Below are positions 1-7,317 of a stretch of DNA of 64,000 bases, one piece after another. A program made the translations under genes and the position numbers. The DNA is from Nocardiopsis sp. ATB16-24 (GTDB taxonomy: Bacteria > Actinomycetota > Actinomycetes > Streptosporangiales > Streptosporangiaceae): assembly GCF_030271535.1 (NCBI RefSeq), contig NZ_JASCXJ010000003.1, forward strand, positions 62,001 to 126,000. Direction: 5' to 3'. The notes beneath the pieces are model-generated. The model did no database searches. It saw nothing but the letters and a program-made list of their open reading frames with translations, and was not told the origin of the DNA. How positions within the stretch are numbered: position 1 is the stretch's first letter; each line of letters starts with the position of its first letter.

Positions 1-153
1 GACAGCGCCGACCTCGCCGAACTGGCCCGCATGGCCGACGCCGGTCGGCTCACCGTCCACCTGGAGCGCGAGTTCCCGCTGGCCGAGGCGGCCGAGGCCT
101 GGCGTCTGAGCCAGGGCGGTCGTACCCGGGGCAAGATCGTCCTCACGCTCTGA
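1..153 (+). CDS. C-terminal end of a medium-chain dehydrogenase/quinone-reductase family protein (partial)
   Basis: Only the last 50 codons are inside the window; the frame is open from base 1 to TGA at 151-153. The tail (ELARMADAGRLTVHLERE, then LAEAAEAW and GKIVLTL) is the usual C-terminus of zinc-type or quinone-type medium-chain oxidoreductases, where the last helix and strand close the catalytic domain and EAW..S..GR..GKIVL is typical. Cofactor and substrate cannot be told because the Rossmann and metal-binding parts lie outside the window. A strong hairpin follows directly. Confidence 0.75.
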   Translation, partial: DSADLAELARMADAGRLTVHLEREFPLAEAAEAWRLSQGGRTRGKIVLTL

Positions 154-167
154 GCGTCTTCGCGCGC

Positions 168-198
168 GGGGTCCGTCCGAACACACCGGACGGACCCC
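168..198 (+). terminator. Hairpin terminator after the partial oxidoreductase
   Basis: A perfect 12-bp stem (GGGGTCCGTCCG, 168-179, with CGGACGGACCCC, 187-198) and a 7-nt loop lie 15 nt after the stop. There is no real T-tract, as is common for actinobacterial hairpins. It also faces the end of the ygfZ gene on the other strand. Confidence 0.7.
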
Positions 199-240
199 TC
201 CGTGTGGTTCCGCGCGGTCGCCCGGGAGGGCCGGACCGCG

Positions 241-1263
241 TCAGCGGGGACGACGCCGCAGGGTGATATCGGCGTTGGCGCCCGTGTCGGGGTCCACGAC
301 GACCTCCTGACCGGCGGGGATGCCGTCCACCACCAGGTCGGCGTCGGTCGGCGACGTGCGCCTGACCACGCCCAGCGCGATCGGTCCCAGTTCGTGGTGG
401 CGGGCCGACGTCCCCACCCGGCCCACGTTGCGCCCCTCCAGCTCGATCGCCGCTCCCACCTTGGGCAGCCGCTCGACGGTGCCGTCCAGGTGCAGCATCA
501 CCAGACGGCGCGGCGGGCGACCGAGGTTGTGCACCCGGGCCACCGTCTCCTGCCCCGGATAGCAGCCCTTCTCCAGGTGCACCGCCCGACCCACCCAGTC
601 CACCTCGTGTGGAATCGTGCGCTCGTCGGTGTCCAGCCCGGCCCGTACCCGGTGCTCCGCGATCCGGTTCGCCTCATAGGCCCACATACCGGCCGGACGC
701 GCCCCGGCGTCCGTGAGCGCCCTGGCGGCCTCCGTGAGCCGGTCGGAGGGCAGGAACAGGTCGCTCTCCCCTTCCGCGGCGCGGATCGGCACGTCATCGA
801 GCGAGGCGGCGGTGATCACCTTGGCGCGGTCGGGGCCGAGCACGGTCAGCACGGCGCGGTCCTCGCTCAGATCCTCGACCTCCACGCGCAACATGAACCG
901 CATCGAGTCGAGGAACCTCGCGAGTTCCGGCCCCCCTCCGGGCTCGGTGTGCATCCAGGTGGCCTCGCCGTCGTCCATCAGGGACAGGTGGTGCCGCAGG
1001 TGTCCCCGGTTGTCCAGGATCAGCGACTCGGTGGCCGTCCTCGGTGCCATCCCCAACGTCAGTTGGCTGGTGAGGTCGTTCAGCCAGCTCAGGCGGTCGG
1101 GTCCCAGGACCCGCACCACGTCCCGGTTGCTCCGGTCGACCCAGGCGCTCGAACGTTCGATGGCACGGCCCTCGTGGGAGGGATCCCCGTAGTGCGCGGC
1201 GACCGCGGAGTCCGGGGACTCGGCGCTCACGGCGCCCGGTGTGCTCAGCAGCGGCGAAGTCAT
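241..1263 (-). CDS. ygfZ: YgfZ-type folate-binding iron-sulfur cluster maintenance protein
   Basis: Protein of 340 residues of the YgfZ/IBA57-GcvT-like family, which helps assemble or repair certain Fe-S enzymes in the cytoplasm, probably with tetrahydrofolate. The diagnostic motif KGCYPGQE is present at about residues 232-239, followed by the GRPPRRLV strand. The frame stays open seven codons further to a GTG at 1284, but the ATG at 1263 is preferred because a -10 box (TACTCT) lies exactly 7 nt before it, giving a leaderless mRNA; the GTG would have its Shine-Dalgarno directly abutting it. It is transcribed alone. Family assignment is firm; the exact client enzymes are unknown. Confidence 0.9.
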   Translation of the reverse strand: MTSPLLSTPGAVSAESPDSAVAAHYGDPSHEGRAIERSSAWVDRSNRDVVRVLGPDRLSWLNDLTSQLTLGMAPRTATESLILDNRGHLRHHLSLMDDGEATWMHTEPGGGPELARFLDSMRFMLRVEVEDLSEDRAVLTVLGPDRAKVITAASLDDVPIRAAEGESDLFLPSDRLTEAARALTDAGARPAGMWAYEANRIAEHRVRAGLDTDERTIPHEVDWVGRAVHLEKGCYPGQETVARVHNLGRPPRRLVMLHLDGTVERLPKVGAAIELEGRNVGRVGTSARHHELGPIALGVVRRTSPTDADLVVDGIPAGQEVVVDPDTGANADITLRRRPR

Positions 1264-1270
1264 ACCGCCG

Positions 1271-1276
1271 AGAGTA
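1271..1276 (-). promoter_or_regulatory. -10 box (TACTCT) of leaderless ygfZ promoter
   Basis: TACTCT on the minus strand with 7 nt to the ATG at 1263. The same box and spacing precede the FABP-like gene at 2123, so the two neighbouring genes share one promoter design. Confidence 0.5.
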
Positions 1277-1340
1277 GTCGCCACTCCTCGGAGGTCGAAA
1301 ATCCGGCTTCCACCTGTGGTTTCTCCTACAGAAAAAACAT

Positions 1341-1370
1341 TTGCCCCGGCCGGGAGACGGGACGTACTGT
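1341..1370 (+). promoter_or_regulatory. Candidate promoter for the tiny gene at 1404
   Basis: TTGCCC (1341-1346), an 18-nt spacer, and TACTGT (1365-1370). A start about 7 nt downstream would give a leader of roughly 25 nt carrying the Shine-Dalgarno sequence of the 12-codon reading frame. Confidence 0.4.
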
Positions 1371-1403
1371 CGGTGGCACGCAGGAAAGGAGGTGGTCCGG
1401 AAG

Positions 1404-1442
1404 ATGTTCGATCTCAGGACTGGCGAGGTGGCCGTCCGCTAG
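1404..1442 (+). CDS. Possible 12-residue peptide (leader or micro-protein)
   Basis: ATG at 1404 to TAG at 1442 encodes MFDLRTGEVAVR. It is preceded by AAAGGAGGTG, an almost perfect anti-16S match ending about 10 nt before the ATG, which is better than most full-length genes in this window. A promoter-like pair lies upstream and a tight UUCG-loop hairpin begins at the stop codon. It sits between two leaderless minus-strand genes and opposes both, so it is a unit of its own and not a leader of a visible downstream gene. I do not recognise the peptide. It could instead be the translated part of a small RNA. Confidence 0.45.
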   Translation: MFDLRTGEVAVR

Positions 1443-1472
1443 GACGACGCTCGCGTTCGCGCGACGTCGTTC
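1442..1472 (+). terminator. UUCG-tetraloop hairpin after the tiny gene
   Basis: Stem ACGACG/CGTCGT plus TCGCG/CGCGA closed by a TTCG loop (1456-1459), one bulged C at 1450, extended by G-C and G-T pairs to 1442/1472. The UUCG loop is exceptionally stable. It starts at the last base of the TAG stop. Confidence 0.6.
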
Positions 1473-1583
1473 GCAGCGAATCCCAGACGGACACCCGGAC
1501 CCCGGGCTGCTGGCTTCGTCCGACCAGCCCCGCCACCACGGTGGGAGAGAGCCCGGGGTCTGCCATGCCCACTGTGGGCTCTT

Positions 1584-2123
1584 CTACTTCGGGCCGACCC
1601 GCTTGAGCTGTGCGGACATGTACGGGCGCAGCTTGTGACCGCGAGCGGCCAGGTCCCAGGCGTACCCCAGGGTCTCCCGGTTGTCGCCGAACAGGCCGTA
1701 CAGTCGGTGCGAGGCGCTCGCTTCGATCCCGGTCTCGGTGTGCAGCACCGCGTCGGTGGACATCTCCACCCGGTGGGCGAACACATTGCCCAGATACACC
1801 TCGGTGAAGCCCTCGGGATGCGCGATCAGCGCCTCCAGGTGGACGACCGTGTCGTCCCGCTCCCTTTCCTCGGGGGTGGGCTCCGGGCGTAGGCGCCAGT
1901 ACCCCGACTCCTCGGTGACCAGCTCCCCCGGTTCTCCGTCCGGGGTCATCCGCCAGGCCCGGCTCGTGAAGGACAGGTAGGGCAGCCCCGCCCGCTGGGC
2001 GAATTCGAGCTCCTGGCCGAACTGGAACTCCTCCACGTCGGCGTAACCGGCGACTCCCACGCCCTCCCAACGGCCCAGAAGGAAGGACAGTTTCGCCAGA
2101 TCGGGGTGTATCTCAGCGTCCAT
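1584..2123 (-). CDS. FABP/nitrobindin-like beta-barrel protein (DUF1794 family)
   Basis: Protein of 179 residues with the family hallmark GRWEGVGVAGY at residues 17-27 and repeated strands of a small ten-stranded barrel. Nitrobindins of this fold bind heme and isomerise peroxynitrite through a C-terminal histidine; here the equivalent spot reads LRPYMSAQL, with Tyr instead of His. From memory that is typical of the actinobacterial FABP-family clade, so heme binding is doubtful. The start at 2123 is supported by a TACTCT -10 box 7 nt upstream (leaderless). Ligand and role are unknown. Confidence 0.75.
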   Translation of the reverse strand: MDAEIHPDLAKLSFLLGRWEGVGVAGYADVEEFQFGQELEFAQRAGLPYLSFTSRAWRMTPDGEPGELVTEESGYWRLRPEPTPEERERDDTVVHLEALIAHPEGFTEVYLGNVFAHRVEMSTDAVLHTETGIEASASHRLYGLFGDNRETLGYAWDLAARGHKLRPYMSAQLKRVGPK

Positions 2124-2130
2124 GCCCCCG

Positions 2131-2136
2131 AGAGTA
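2131..2136 (-). promoter_or_regulatory. -10 box (TACTCT) of leaderless FABP-like gene
   Basis: TACTCT on the minus strand, 7 nt before the ATG at 2123, identical in sequence and spacing to the ygfZ promoter. Confidence 0.5.
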
Positions 2137-2332
2137 GCGGCGACGGAGGGTGCCGGTGACCGTTAGCGGGACACACGTGGCGACCGCCACCCGCGCTCCT
2201 CCGTCTGGACATGCCCAATTGGCCCCGCTTTCCCGGAGAACTGGTAAAGATGGTCAACAGCGCGGTATGGCCACGGGGCGTCGAGCCGACCGTCGCGGCA
2301 AAACCTCACACACTTTTCCCAAGGGGCGGCCT

Positions 2333-3109
2333 GTGTTACTGGTGATCGGTTCGGTGCTGCTCGTGGTCGCCGCGGTCCTGCTTCCTCTGACCGTGCTCGC
2401 CCTCCGACGCTGGCTACGGCTGCATCGGCGTGATCTGACCAGGCCGCGCCCAGGGGCGTTGACCACCATGGAGGGACGGCGCGTCACGCTCACCGGTGAG
2501 GCGGCCCCCGGTCCCGGCGGCCCCCTCGTCTCAGGTCTGGCCGGAGTGGAATGCGTCTGGCACGGTCACGAGGTGCTGCGTCACTACTGGTCGCTCAACC
2601 GTGAGCCGAGGGAGGGCAGGCCCCGAGAACGGGTCTGTGACTCCATCGCCGACTACGGCTCCGAGGACCTCTTCGAGCTCGTGACGGAAGGGGACCCCGA
2701 CACCGAACCGATCCTGGTGGATCCGCGCGGCACCCGACCTCGGGGCGCCGAACTGTGCCTGAAGCGCTTGGTGGGACGACCGCAACCGGGCGTGGCCTCC
2801 CCCGCCGACGATCTGCTGCCGCGCGTGAAAGGGCGGATCTCGGGTGTCTTCCGGGGGGAGACCATCGAGTTCGAATACCGCGAATGGGTCCTTCGCCCCG
2901 GTTCGCGGGTACGCGTCACCGGCCAGGTCCGGGTGCGTGACGGTCAGGTCGTCCTGACCGCGCCCGAGGGAGGGACCCTCGGCATCGAACATGGCGTCGG
3001 CGACCGGCCGACGCGTGTTCCGCCTCGTCGACGGGAGGCCCTGATGGTCGCCACCGCCTTCGTGGTGTGCGCGGTGACGGGCGCCGCCTTGACCGTCGCC
3101 GCCCTCTGA
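2333..3109 (+). CDS. Membrane protein with GIDE-like domain
   Basis: Protein of 258 residues: one N-terminal membrane helix (VLLVIGSVLLVVAAVLLPLTV), a soluble domain of about 190 residues, and a C-terminal helix. The soluble part starts EGRRVTLTGEA, followed by PLVSGLAGVECVW and later RVTGQVRVRDGQVVL, resembling the GIDE domain of mitochondrial MAPL/MULAN and its bacterial relatives; there is no RING domain. GTG at 2333 is chosen because AAGGGG sits 7 nt before it and the protein then starts at the helix; an in-frame ATG at 2267 is possible. The assignment rests on pattern only and the function is unknown. Confidence 0.65.
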   Translation: MLLVIGSVLLVVAAVLLPLTVLALRRWLRLHRRDLTRPRPGALTTMEGRRVTLTGEAAPGPGGPLVSGLAGVECVWHGHEVLRHYWSLNREPREGRPRERVCDSIADYGSEDLFELVTEGDPDTEPILVDPRGTRPRGAELCLKRLVGRPQPGVASPADDLLPRVKGRISGVFRGETIEFEYREWVLRPGSRVRVTGQVRVRDGQVVLTAPEGGTLGIEHGVGDRPTRVPPRRREALMVATAFVVCAVTGAALTVAAL

Positions 3110-3424
3110 GCGGTTCGGCGGCCGTGTCCCGTTCCAGAGTGAGCAAGGTCACGCCGGGCGAGGCCGCATGGCGCGACCAGACGTTCACCGCCGCCGCGGT
3201 GCCGACGGTGTCTCCCCGGGGCCGGCGTGGTCCGCGATCCCGGCCGTGCCGGGCGTTCCTCCCCACCGGGCGCCTTCCCCTTGAGGACCCGCACCACAGG
3301 GTGCTCGCCACGGGGGCGGCGACGGTGTGCACCCCTGCGCCTCGGCCACCGAGCCGTCCGGGGGACGAGGAGGCCCGCACCGCCGACGGCGGCGCGGGCA
3401 CGGGACGTGGACAGGACTTCGCGA
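3110..3424. other. Intergenic space between GIDE-like gene and gpmA
   Basis: About 315 bases between convergent genes. Apart from the gpmA terminator hairpin at 3373-3399 I see nothing: short open frames here have no ribosome binding site and no family resemblance. Confidence 0.6.
3373..3399 (-). terminator. Terminator of gpmA
   Basis: GCCCGC/GCGGGC outer stem and CCGCC/GGCGG inner stem with a 3-nt GAC loop, beginning 26 nt after the gpmA stop. Confidence 0.65.
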
Positions 3425-4171
3425 CTACTTCTTGCCCTGGTCGGCGACGGCCGCGATGGCGGCTTCGGCGGTCTCCGGGTCGAGGTAGGTGCCGCCGGGG
3501 TTGGTCGGCTTGAAGCGCTCGTCCAGGTCGTAGCGCAGCGGAATGCCCGTCGGGATGTTCAACCCGGCGATGTCGGCGTCGCTGACGTCGTCCAGGTGCT
3601 TGACCAGGGCGCGCAGCGAGTTGCCGTGGGCCACGACCAGAACGGTCTTGCCCGCCGACAGGTCCGGGACGATCGCGTCGTACCAGTACGGCAGGGAACG
3701 CTCCAGCACGTCCTTGAGGCACTCGGTGCGCGGCAACAGCTCCGGCGGCAGTTCGCCGTAGCGGGCGTCCCCGGCCTGCGAATAGGTGTCGTCATCGGCG
3801 ATGGGCGGAGGCGGGGTGTCGTAGGAGCGGCGCCAGATCATGAACTGTTCCTCGCCGTACTCCTCGCGCGTCTGCGCCTTGTCCTTGCCCTGGAGGGCGC
3901 CGTAGTGGCGCTCGTTCAGACGCCAGGTGCGCTCGACCGGAAGCCAGTGCAGGTCGGCGGCGTCCAACGCCAGGTTCGCGGTGCGGATGGCGCGCTTGAG
4001 GAGGGAGGTGTGCACCACGTCCGGACGGAGGCCGGCCTCCTTGAGCAGCTCACCGCCCCGGCGGGCCTCCTCCTCGCCCGTCGTGGAGAGGTCCACGTCC
4101 ACCCAGCCGGTGAACAGGCCCTTCGCGTTCCAGACGCTCTCACCGTGTCGCAGCAGTACCAGAGTTCCCAT
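3425..4171 (-). CDS. gpmA: 2,3-bisphosphoglycerate-dependent phosphoglycerate mutase
   Basis: Protein of 248 residues that interconverts 3- and 2-phosphoglycerate in glycolysis/gluconeogenesis. The phosphohistidine motif [12 protein letters not shown] is at residues 4-15, with [18 protein letters not shown] and [14 protein letters not shown] completing the active site, at the expected length. The ATG at 4171 is set by the start of homology and by a TAGGCT -10 box 7 nt upstream (leaderless); a longer open frame upstream is not supported. It lies downstream of ybjN and mshA but has its own promoter. Confidence 0.97.
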   Translation of the reverse strand: MGTLVLLRHGESVWNAKGLFTGWVDVDLSTTGEEEARRGGELLKEAGLRPDVVHTSLLKRAIRTANLALDAADLHWLPVERTWRLNERHYGALQGKDKAQTREEYGEEQFMIWRRSYDTPPPPIADDDTYSQAGDARYGELPPELLPRTECLKDVLERSLPYWYDAIVPDLSAGKTVLVVAHGNSLRALVKHLDDVSDADIAGLNIPTGIPLRYDLDERFKPTNPGGTYLDPETAEAAIAAVADQGKK

Positions 4172-4178
4172 ACGAGCA

Positions 4179-4184
4179 AGCCTA
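4179..4184 (-). promoter_or_regulatory. -10 box (TAGGCT) of leaderless gpmA promoter
   Basis: TAGGCT on the minus strand with 7 nt to the gpmA ATG. Confidence 0.5.
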
Positions 4185-4278
4185 GCCATTGGGCCGCGGC
4201 CCTCGGGCGTCCGGTGGACTCGAACCCCGCACGTCGGATCCGACCGGTGCGCGGGGCGGACGGAACCCTCCCGAGCGC

Positions 4279-4791
4279 TCAGCGGCCATCGCCGGAGTCG
4301 ATCAGATGGGAGAAGGCCTTCAGGTTGCGCATGTCGTGTCCTCGTTCGGCGCGCCAGTGCCACTCCTTGCGGATCGCCGACGCGAAACCCCGCTCCAACG
4401 CACCGTTGAAGTTCTCGTCCGAGTACGTGACCACGCACCCCAACAAACGGTCGACCTCCTCGGGGGTGATCCCCTCCAGCGGCAGGCGACCGCGAAGGTA
4501 CACGTCCCCCACCTCGTCCGCGACGAACGCCATTCCGTACATGTCCGCGTTCTGGCGCATCAACCACAGGTAGAAGTCGGCGCGGTTCTCGTCCGGTTGC
4601 CGACAGAAGAACGACGTCAGGGTGAGGCTGTGCGGTCCCACCTCGAACCACACGAGGGTCTTGAGCTTGGCCCTGCCGGGCAGGGTGACCAGAAAGGAGT
4701 TCTCCCGAGGGCGCTCCACCTCCAGTCCGGACTCGGCGACGGCGGCGACGATCGCCTCGGCCGCGGCCTCACGGGCTGTTCCTCTGCCCAC
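4279..4791 (-). CDS. YbjN domain-containing protein
   Basis: Protein of 170 residues of the YbjN family, related to type III secretion chaperone folds but here a soluble protein of unknown role. Family features include [33 protein letters not shown] and [18 protein letters not shown]. It starts at GTG 4791 with GAGGAGGG about 8 nt upstream, 18 nt after the mshA stop, so it is very likely cotranscribed with mshA; the same pair is neighbours in other actinobacteria as I recall. No catalytic residues can be named. Confidence 0.8.
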   Translation of the reverse strand: MGRGTAREAAAEAIVAAVAESGLEVERPRENSFLVTLPGRAKLKTLVWFEVGPHSLTLTSFFCRQPDENRADFYLWLMRQNADMYGMAFVADEVGDVYLRGRLPLEGITPEEVDRLLGCVVTYSDENFNGALERGFASAIRKEWHWRAERGHDMRNLKAFSHLIDSGDGR

Positions 4792-4809
4792 TAGTACATC
4801 CCTCCTCGG

Positions 4810-6108
4810 TCATCGGCACGCGGCCAGCGGCAGCGTACGCGGAGCGGTGCTCATGCGGTACACGTTCAGCAGTTCGTCGACGGTCCGCGACCAGCTCAGG
4901 GTGGCGGCGTGGTCGGGGGCCGCCATCGCCAGCTTGGCGCGCCACGCCGGTTCGGTGATCATCCTGTACAGTTCGGCCGCGTAGTCGGCCGGGTCGTGTC
5001 CTCGCACGAGGATCCCCGACACACCGTCCGACACCGCGGTGGACAGTCCTCCCACCCGTGCGGCCAGCACGGGGGTGCCGCAGGCCTGCGACTCCACCGC
5101 CACGAGGCCGAACGACTCCGAGTAGGACGGCACCACGGTCACCGTGGCCGCACGATAGTAGTCGGCCAGCCGCTCACGGCTCTGCGGGGGCTCGATGCGC
5201 ACCACGTCCGCCACCCCCAGGGAGTGGGCCAGGTCGGTGAGCATCCCGGGCTCGCGCCGTCCTCCGCCGGACAGCCCGCCGACCACGCCCACCACCAGGC
5301 GCGAGCGCAGCGAGGAGTCGTACTCCAGGAGGCGGGCCGCGGCGCGGATGAGCACGTCGGGGGCCTTCAACCGTTGTACGCGCCCCACGAACAACAGCAG
5401 TTCGGTGTCGGCGGGCAACCCGATCCGCGCCAGCGCCTCCCGGCGGGAACCGGGGGTGAACACGTCCAGGTCCACACCCGGCGGTATCACGCTGATCCGG
5501 TCACCGCACGCACCGTAGTGCTCCCGTAGTTGGCGGGCCTCGTCCTCGGTGTTGGCGACCAGGCGGTCGGCCTGACGGACCAACTGGTCCTCCCCACGGA
5601 CACGGGCATCGGGTTCGGGTTCGTCACCCTGGGCCAGGGCGGCGTTCTTCACCCTGGCCATGGTGTGCATGGAATGCACCAGGGGCACCCCCCAGCGGCG
5701 TGCGGCCACCACGCCGGCCTGGCCCGAGAGCCAGTAGTGGCCGTGCACGAGGTCGTAGTGGCCGGGTTCCCCCTGGGCCTCGACCCGCAACATCCCGAAG
5801 ATGAACGGGCACAGGTGCTCGGCGAGGGAGTTCTTGTCCAGGTGGCCGTAGGGCCCGGCGGGCACGTGTCGCACGTTCACGCCGGGGACGAGTTCCACCA
5901 CCGGGGGCAGGTCCGGACCGGTCGCCCGCGTGAAGATGTCCACGGCCACCCCGCGCTCGGCCATGCGCCGGGCCACCTCGACCACGTACACGTTCATGCC
6001 CCCGGCGTCTCCGGTACCGGGCTGGTCGAGCGGGGAGGTGTGCAGACTGACGGTCGCCACCCGGGAGGGGACCGTCGCCTGTTCTCCCACGGGAACGATT
6101 CCAGACAC
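4810..6108 (-). CDS. mshA: D-inositol-3-phosphate glycosyltransferase (mycothiol synthesis)
   Basis: Protein of 432 residues, GT4 family, which transfers GlcNAc from UDP-GlcNAc to 1-L-myo-inositol-1-phosphate in the first step of mycothiol synthesis. It shows the MshA N-terminus (SLHTSPLDQPGTGDAGGMNVYV), HSMHTMARVKN, LLFVGRVQRLKAP and the donor-site motif SESFGLVAVESQACG. Start GTG 6108 with an AAGGGA box upstream. A nested inverted repeat lies 20-61 nt before the start. ybjN follows. Identity is certain at family level and near-certain for the specific enzyme. Confidence 0.96.
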   Translation of the reverse strand: MSGIVPVGEQATVPSRVATVSLHTSPLDQPGTGDAGGMNVYVVEVARRMAERGVAVDIFTRATGPDLPPVVELVPGVNVRHVPAGPYGHLDKNSLAEHLCPFIFGMLRVEAQGEPGHYDLVHGHYWLSGQAGVVAARRWGVPLVHSMHTMARVKNAALAQGDEPEPDARVRGEDQLVRQADRLVANTEDEARQLREHYGACGDRISVIPPGVDLDVFTPGSRREALARIGLPADTELLLFVGRVQRLKAPDVLIRAAARLLEYDSSLRSRLVVGVVGGLSGGGRREPGMLTDLAHSLGVADVVRIEPPQSRERLADYYRAATVTVVPSYSESFGLVAVESQACGTPVLAARVGGLSTAVSDGVSGILVRGHDPADYAAELYRMITEPAWRAKLAMAAPDHAATLSWSRTVDELLNVYRMSTAPRTLPLAACR

Positions 6109-6127
6109 CGGAGGGTCCCTTCAGATC

Positions 6128-6169
6128 GTGTGTACAGCCGCTGTCGTCAACAGCGACGAAGGTACACAC
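6128..6169. repeat. Nested inverted repeat upstream of mshA
   Basis: Outer arms GTGTGTAC (6128-6135) and GTACACAC (6162-6169), inner arms CGCTGT (6139-6144) and ACAGCG (6150-6155). It falls in the mshA leader or promoter region and could be an operator or an RNA structure. Confidence 0.6.
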
Positions 6170-6217
6170 TGTTCCCCACCGGTTCGTTCGAGGGGGCGGC
6201 CATTGACTTGGCGGACC

Positions 6218-7210
6218 TCAGGGGGTGGAGGCCCAGCCAGAGGCCAGGAAGTCGACGGTGTCGGGGAAGGAGCGCTTCCAGGTCGCGAAGTCGTGGGCTC
6301 CGCGCGGGTGGAGCGTGGCCACGGTCATACCGTGTTCGGTGAGGAGGTCGGCGAAGCGTTCGGCCTCCCCGTGGATGCTGCCCCTCTGGAGCGGTGTGTG
6401 GTCGTCGGTGCCCTCCACCAGCATGAACCTGATGTCGCGTACCTCCTCCGAGCCCAGCAGCAGATCGGGGGAGTGGGGCGTGGGGTCGTCGCCGAAGGTG
6501 CCGTGCGGATCGTCCACACGGAAGTACCCGGCCCAGGAGACGACCTGGGAGTAGAGAGCGGGGTTGCGCAGGGCCAGCGCCGCAGCGCCGTACCCGCCCA
6601 TGGAGAACCCGCCGACGGCGCGCAGCGCGCGAGGCCGCGGATGCTCTCCCTCCACCGCCTCCACGACCGGTCCGGTGACGAAGCTCTCCAGTGCGAACCG
6701 GCCGTGCGCGGCGTCACCCCACTCGGTGTCACTGCCCCAGGGCTCCTGGCCGTACGGGGCGGCGATGACGAACTCGATCCCCGACCGGCACATCTGGTGG
6801 TCCAGGAGTTCGCCGATGCCCTCGCTCATGAGGGTCCGGTGGGTGGAGGCGGATCCGTGCAGCAGGTAGAGCACGGGCAGGTCGGCGCTGTCGGGGCCGG
6901 GCGGACGGCGGACCCACAGGGGTCGGCCGCCCTCCGGCGCACCGCTGTCGGGCAGGGTGAGGACCTCTTCGGTGCCGGGTCCGTCGCAGACCGCCACCTG
7001 CCCGGGGGTGGGGATGGGGGCGGGGTCGGACCCTCCCCACGGGGGAGGAAGCCGTAGTTCGTTGTGGGCCAGCCGAGGCTCGGGCCCCAGATGACGGTCG
7101 AGCCGTTCGGTCAACGTCTCATGGGGGACGGTGGCCAACGCGGCGGCGACCGTGGCGACCACACAGGAGGCGGCGAGCACGCCGACGCGTCGGGAGAAAG
7201 TCGCGAACAC
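6218..7210 (-). CDS. Secreted or membrane-anchored alpha/beta-hydrolase (esterase D/antigen 85-like)
   Basis: Protein of 330 residues with an N-terminal signal or anchor (VGVLAASCVVATVAAALATV) and an esterase domain. LPVLYLLHGSAS holds the oxyanion strand, GGFSMGGYGA carries the nucleophilic serine, and HPRGAHDFATWKRSF provides the catalytic histidine, as in putative esterases related to mycolyltransferases. No lipobox cysteine is evident. Substrate unknown; cell-surface ester hydrolysis or acyl transfer is an inference. Start GTG 7210 with a weak GAGG box. It is upstream of and codirectional with mshA across a gap of 109 nt. Confidence 0.8.
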   Translation of the reverse strand: MFATFSRRVGVLAASCVVATVAAALATVPHETLTERLDRHLGPEPRLAHNELRLPPPWGGSDPAPIPTPGQVAVCDGPGTEEVLTLPDSGAPEGGRPLWVRRPPGPDSADLPVLYLLHGSASTHRTLMSEGIGELLDHQMCRSGIEFVIAAPYGQEPWGSDTEWGDAAHGRFALESFVTGPVVEAVEGEHPRPRALRAVGGFSMGGYGAAALALRNPALYSQVVSWAGYFRVDDPHGTFGDDPTPHSPDLLLGSEEVRDIRFMLVEGTDDHTPLQRGSIHGEAERFADLLTEHGMTVATLHPRGAHDFATWKRSFPDTVDFLASGWASTP

Positions 7211-7317
7211 ACCGAAACCTCAGAGTCGGGGCACCGTCCGGCCGAAGAACAGGGATCGTCACTCACTGTAGTCGATGCGGTGAGATGAGTGTCCGCGGTG
7301 TGGTCGTCGGACCGTTC

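Noticed and set aside
4210..4235. tRNA T-arm-like sequence (minus strand GGTTCGAGTCC) upstream of gpmA
   Set aside because: The flanking bases do not form a 5-bp T stem and there is no acceptor, D or anticodon arm. At most a tRNA scar; probably chance.
3227..4573. 448-codon plus-strand frame across gpmA and ybjN
   Set aside because: Shadow of two well-supported minus-strand genes.
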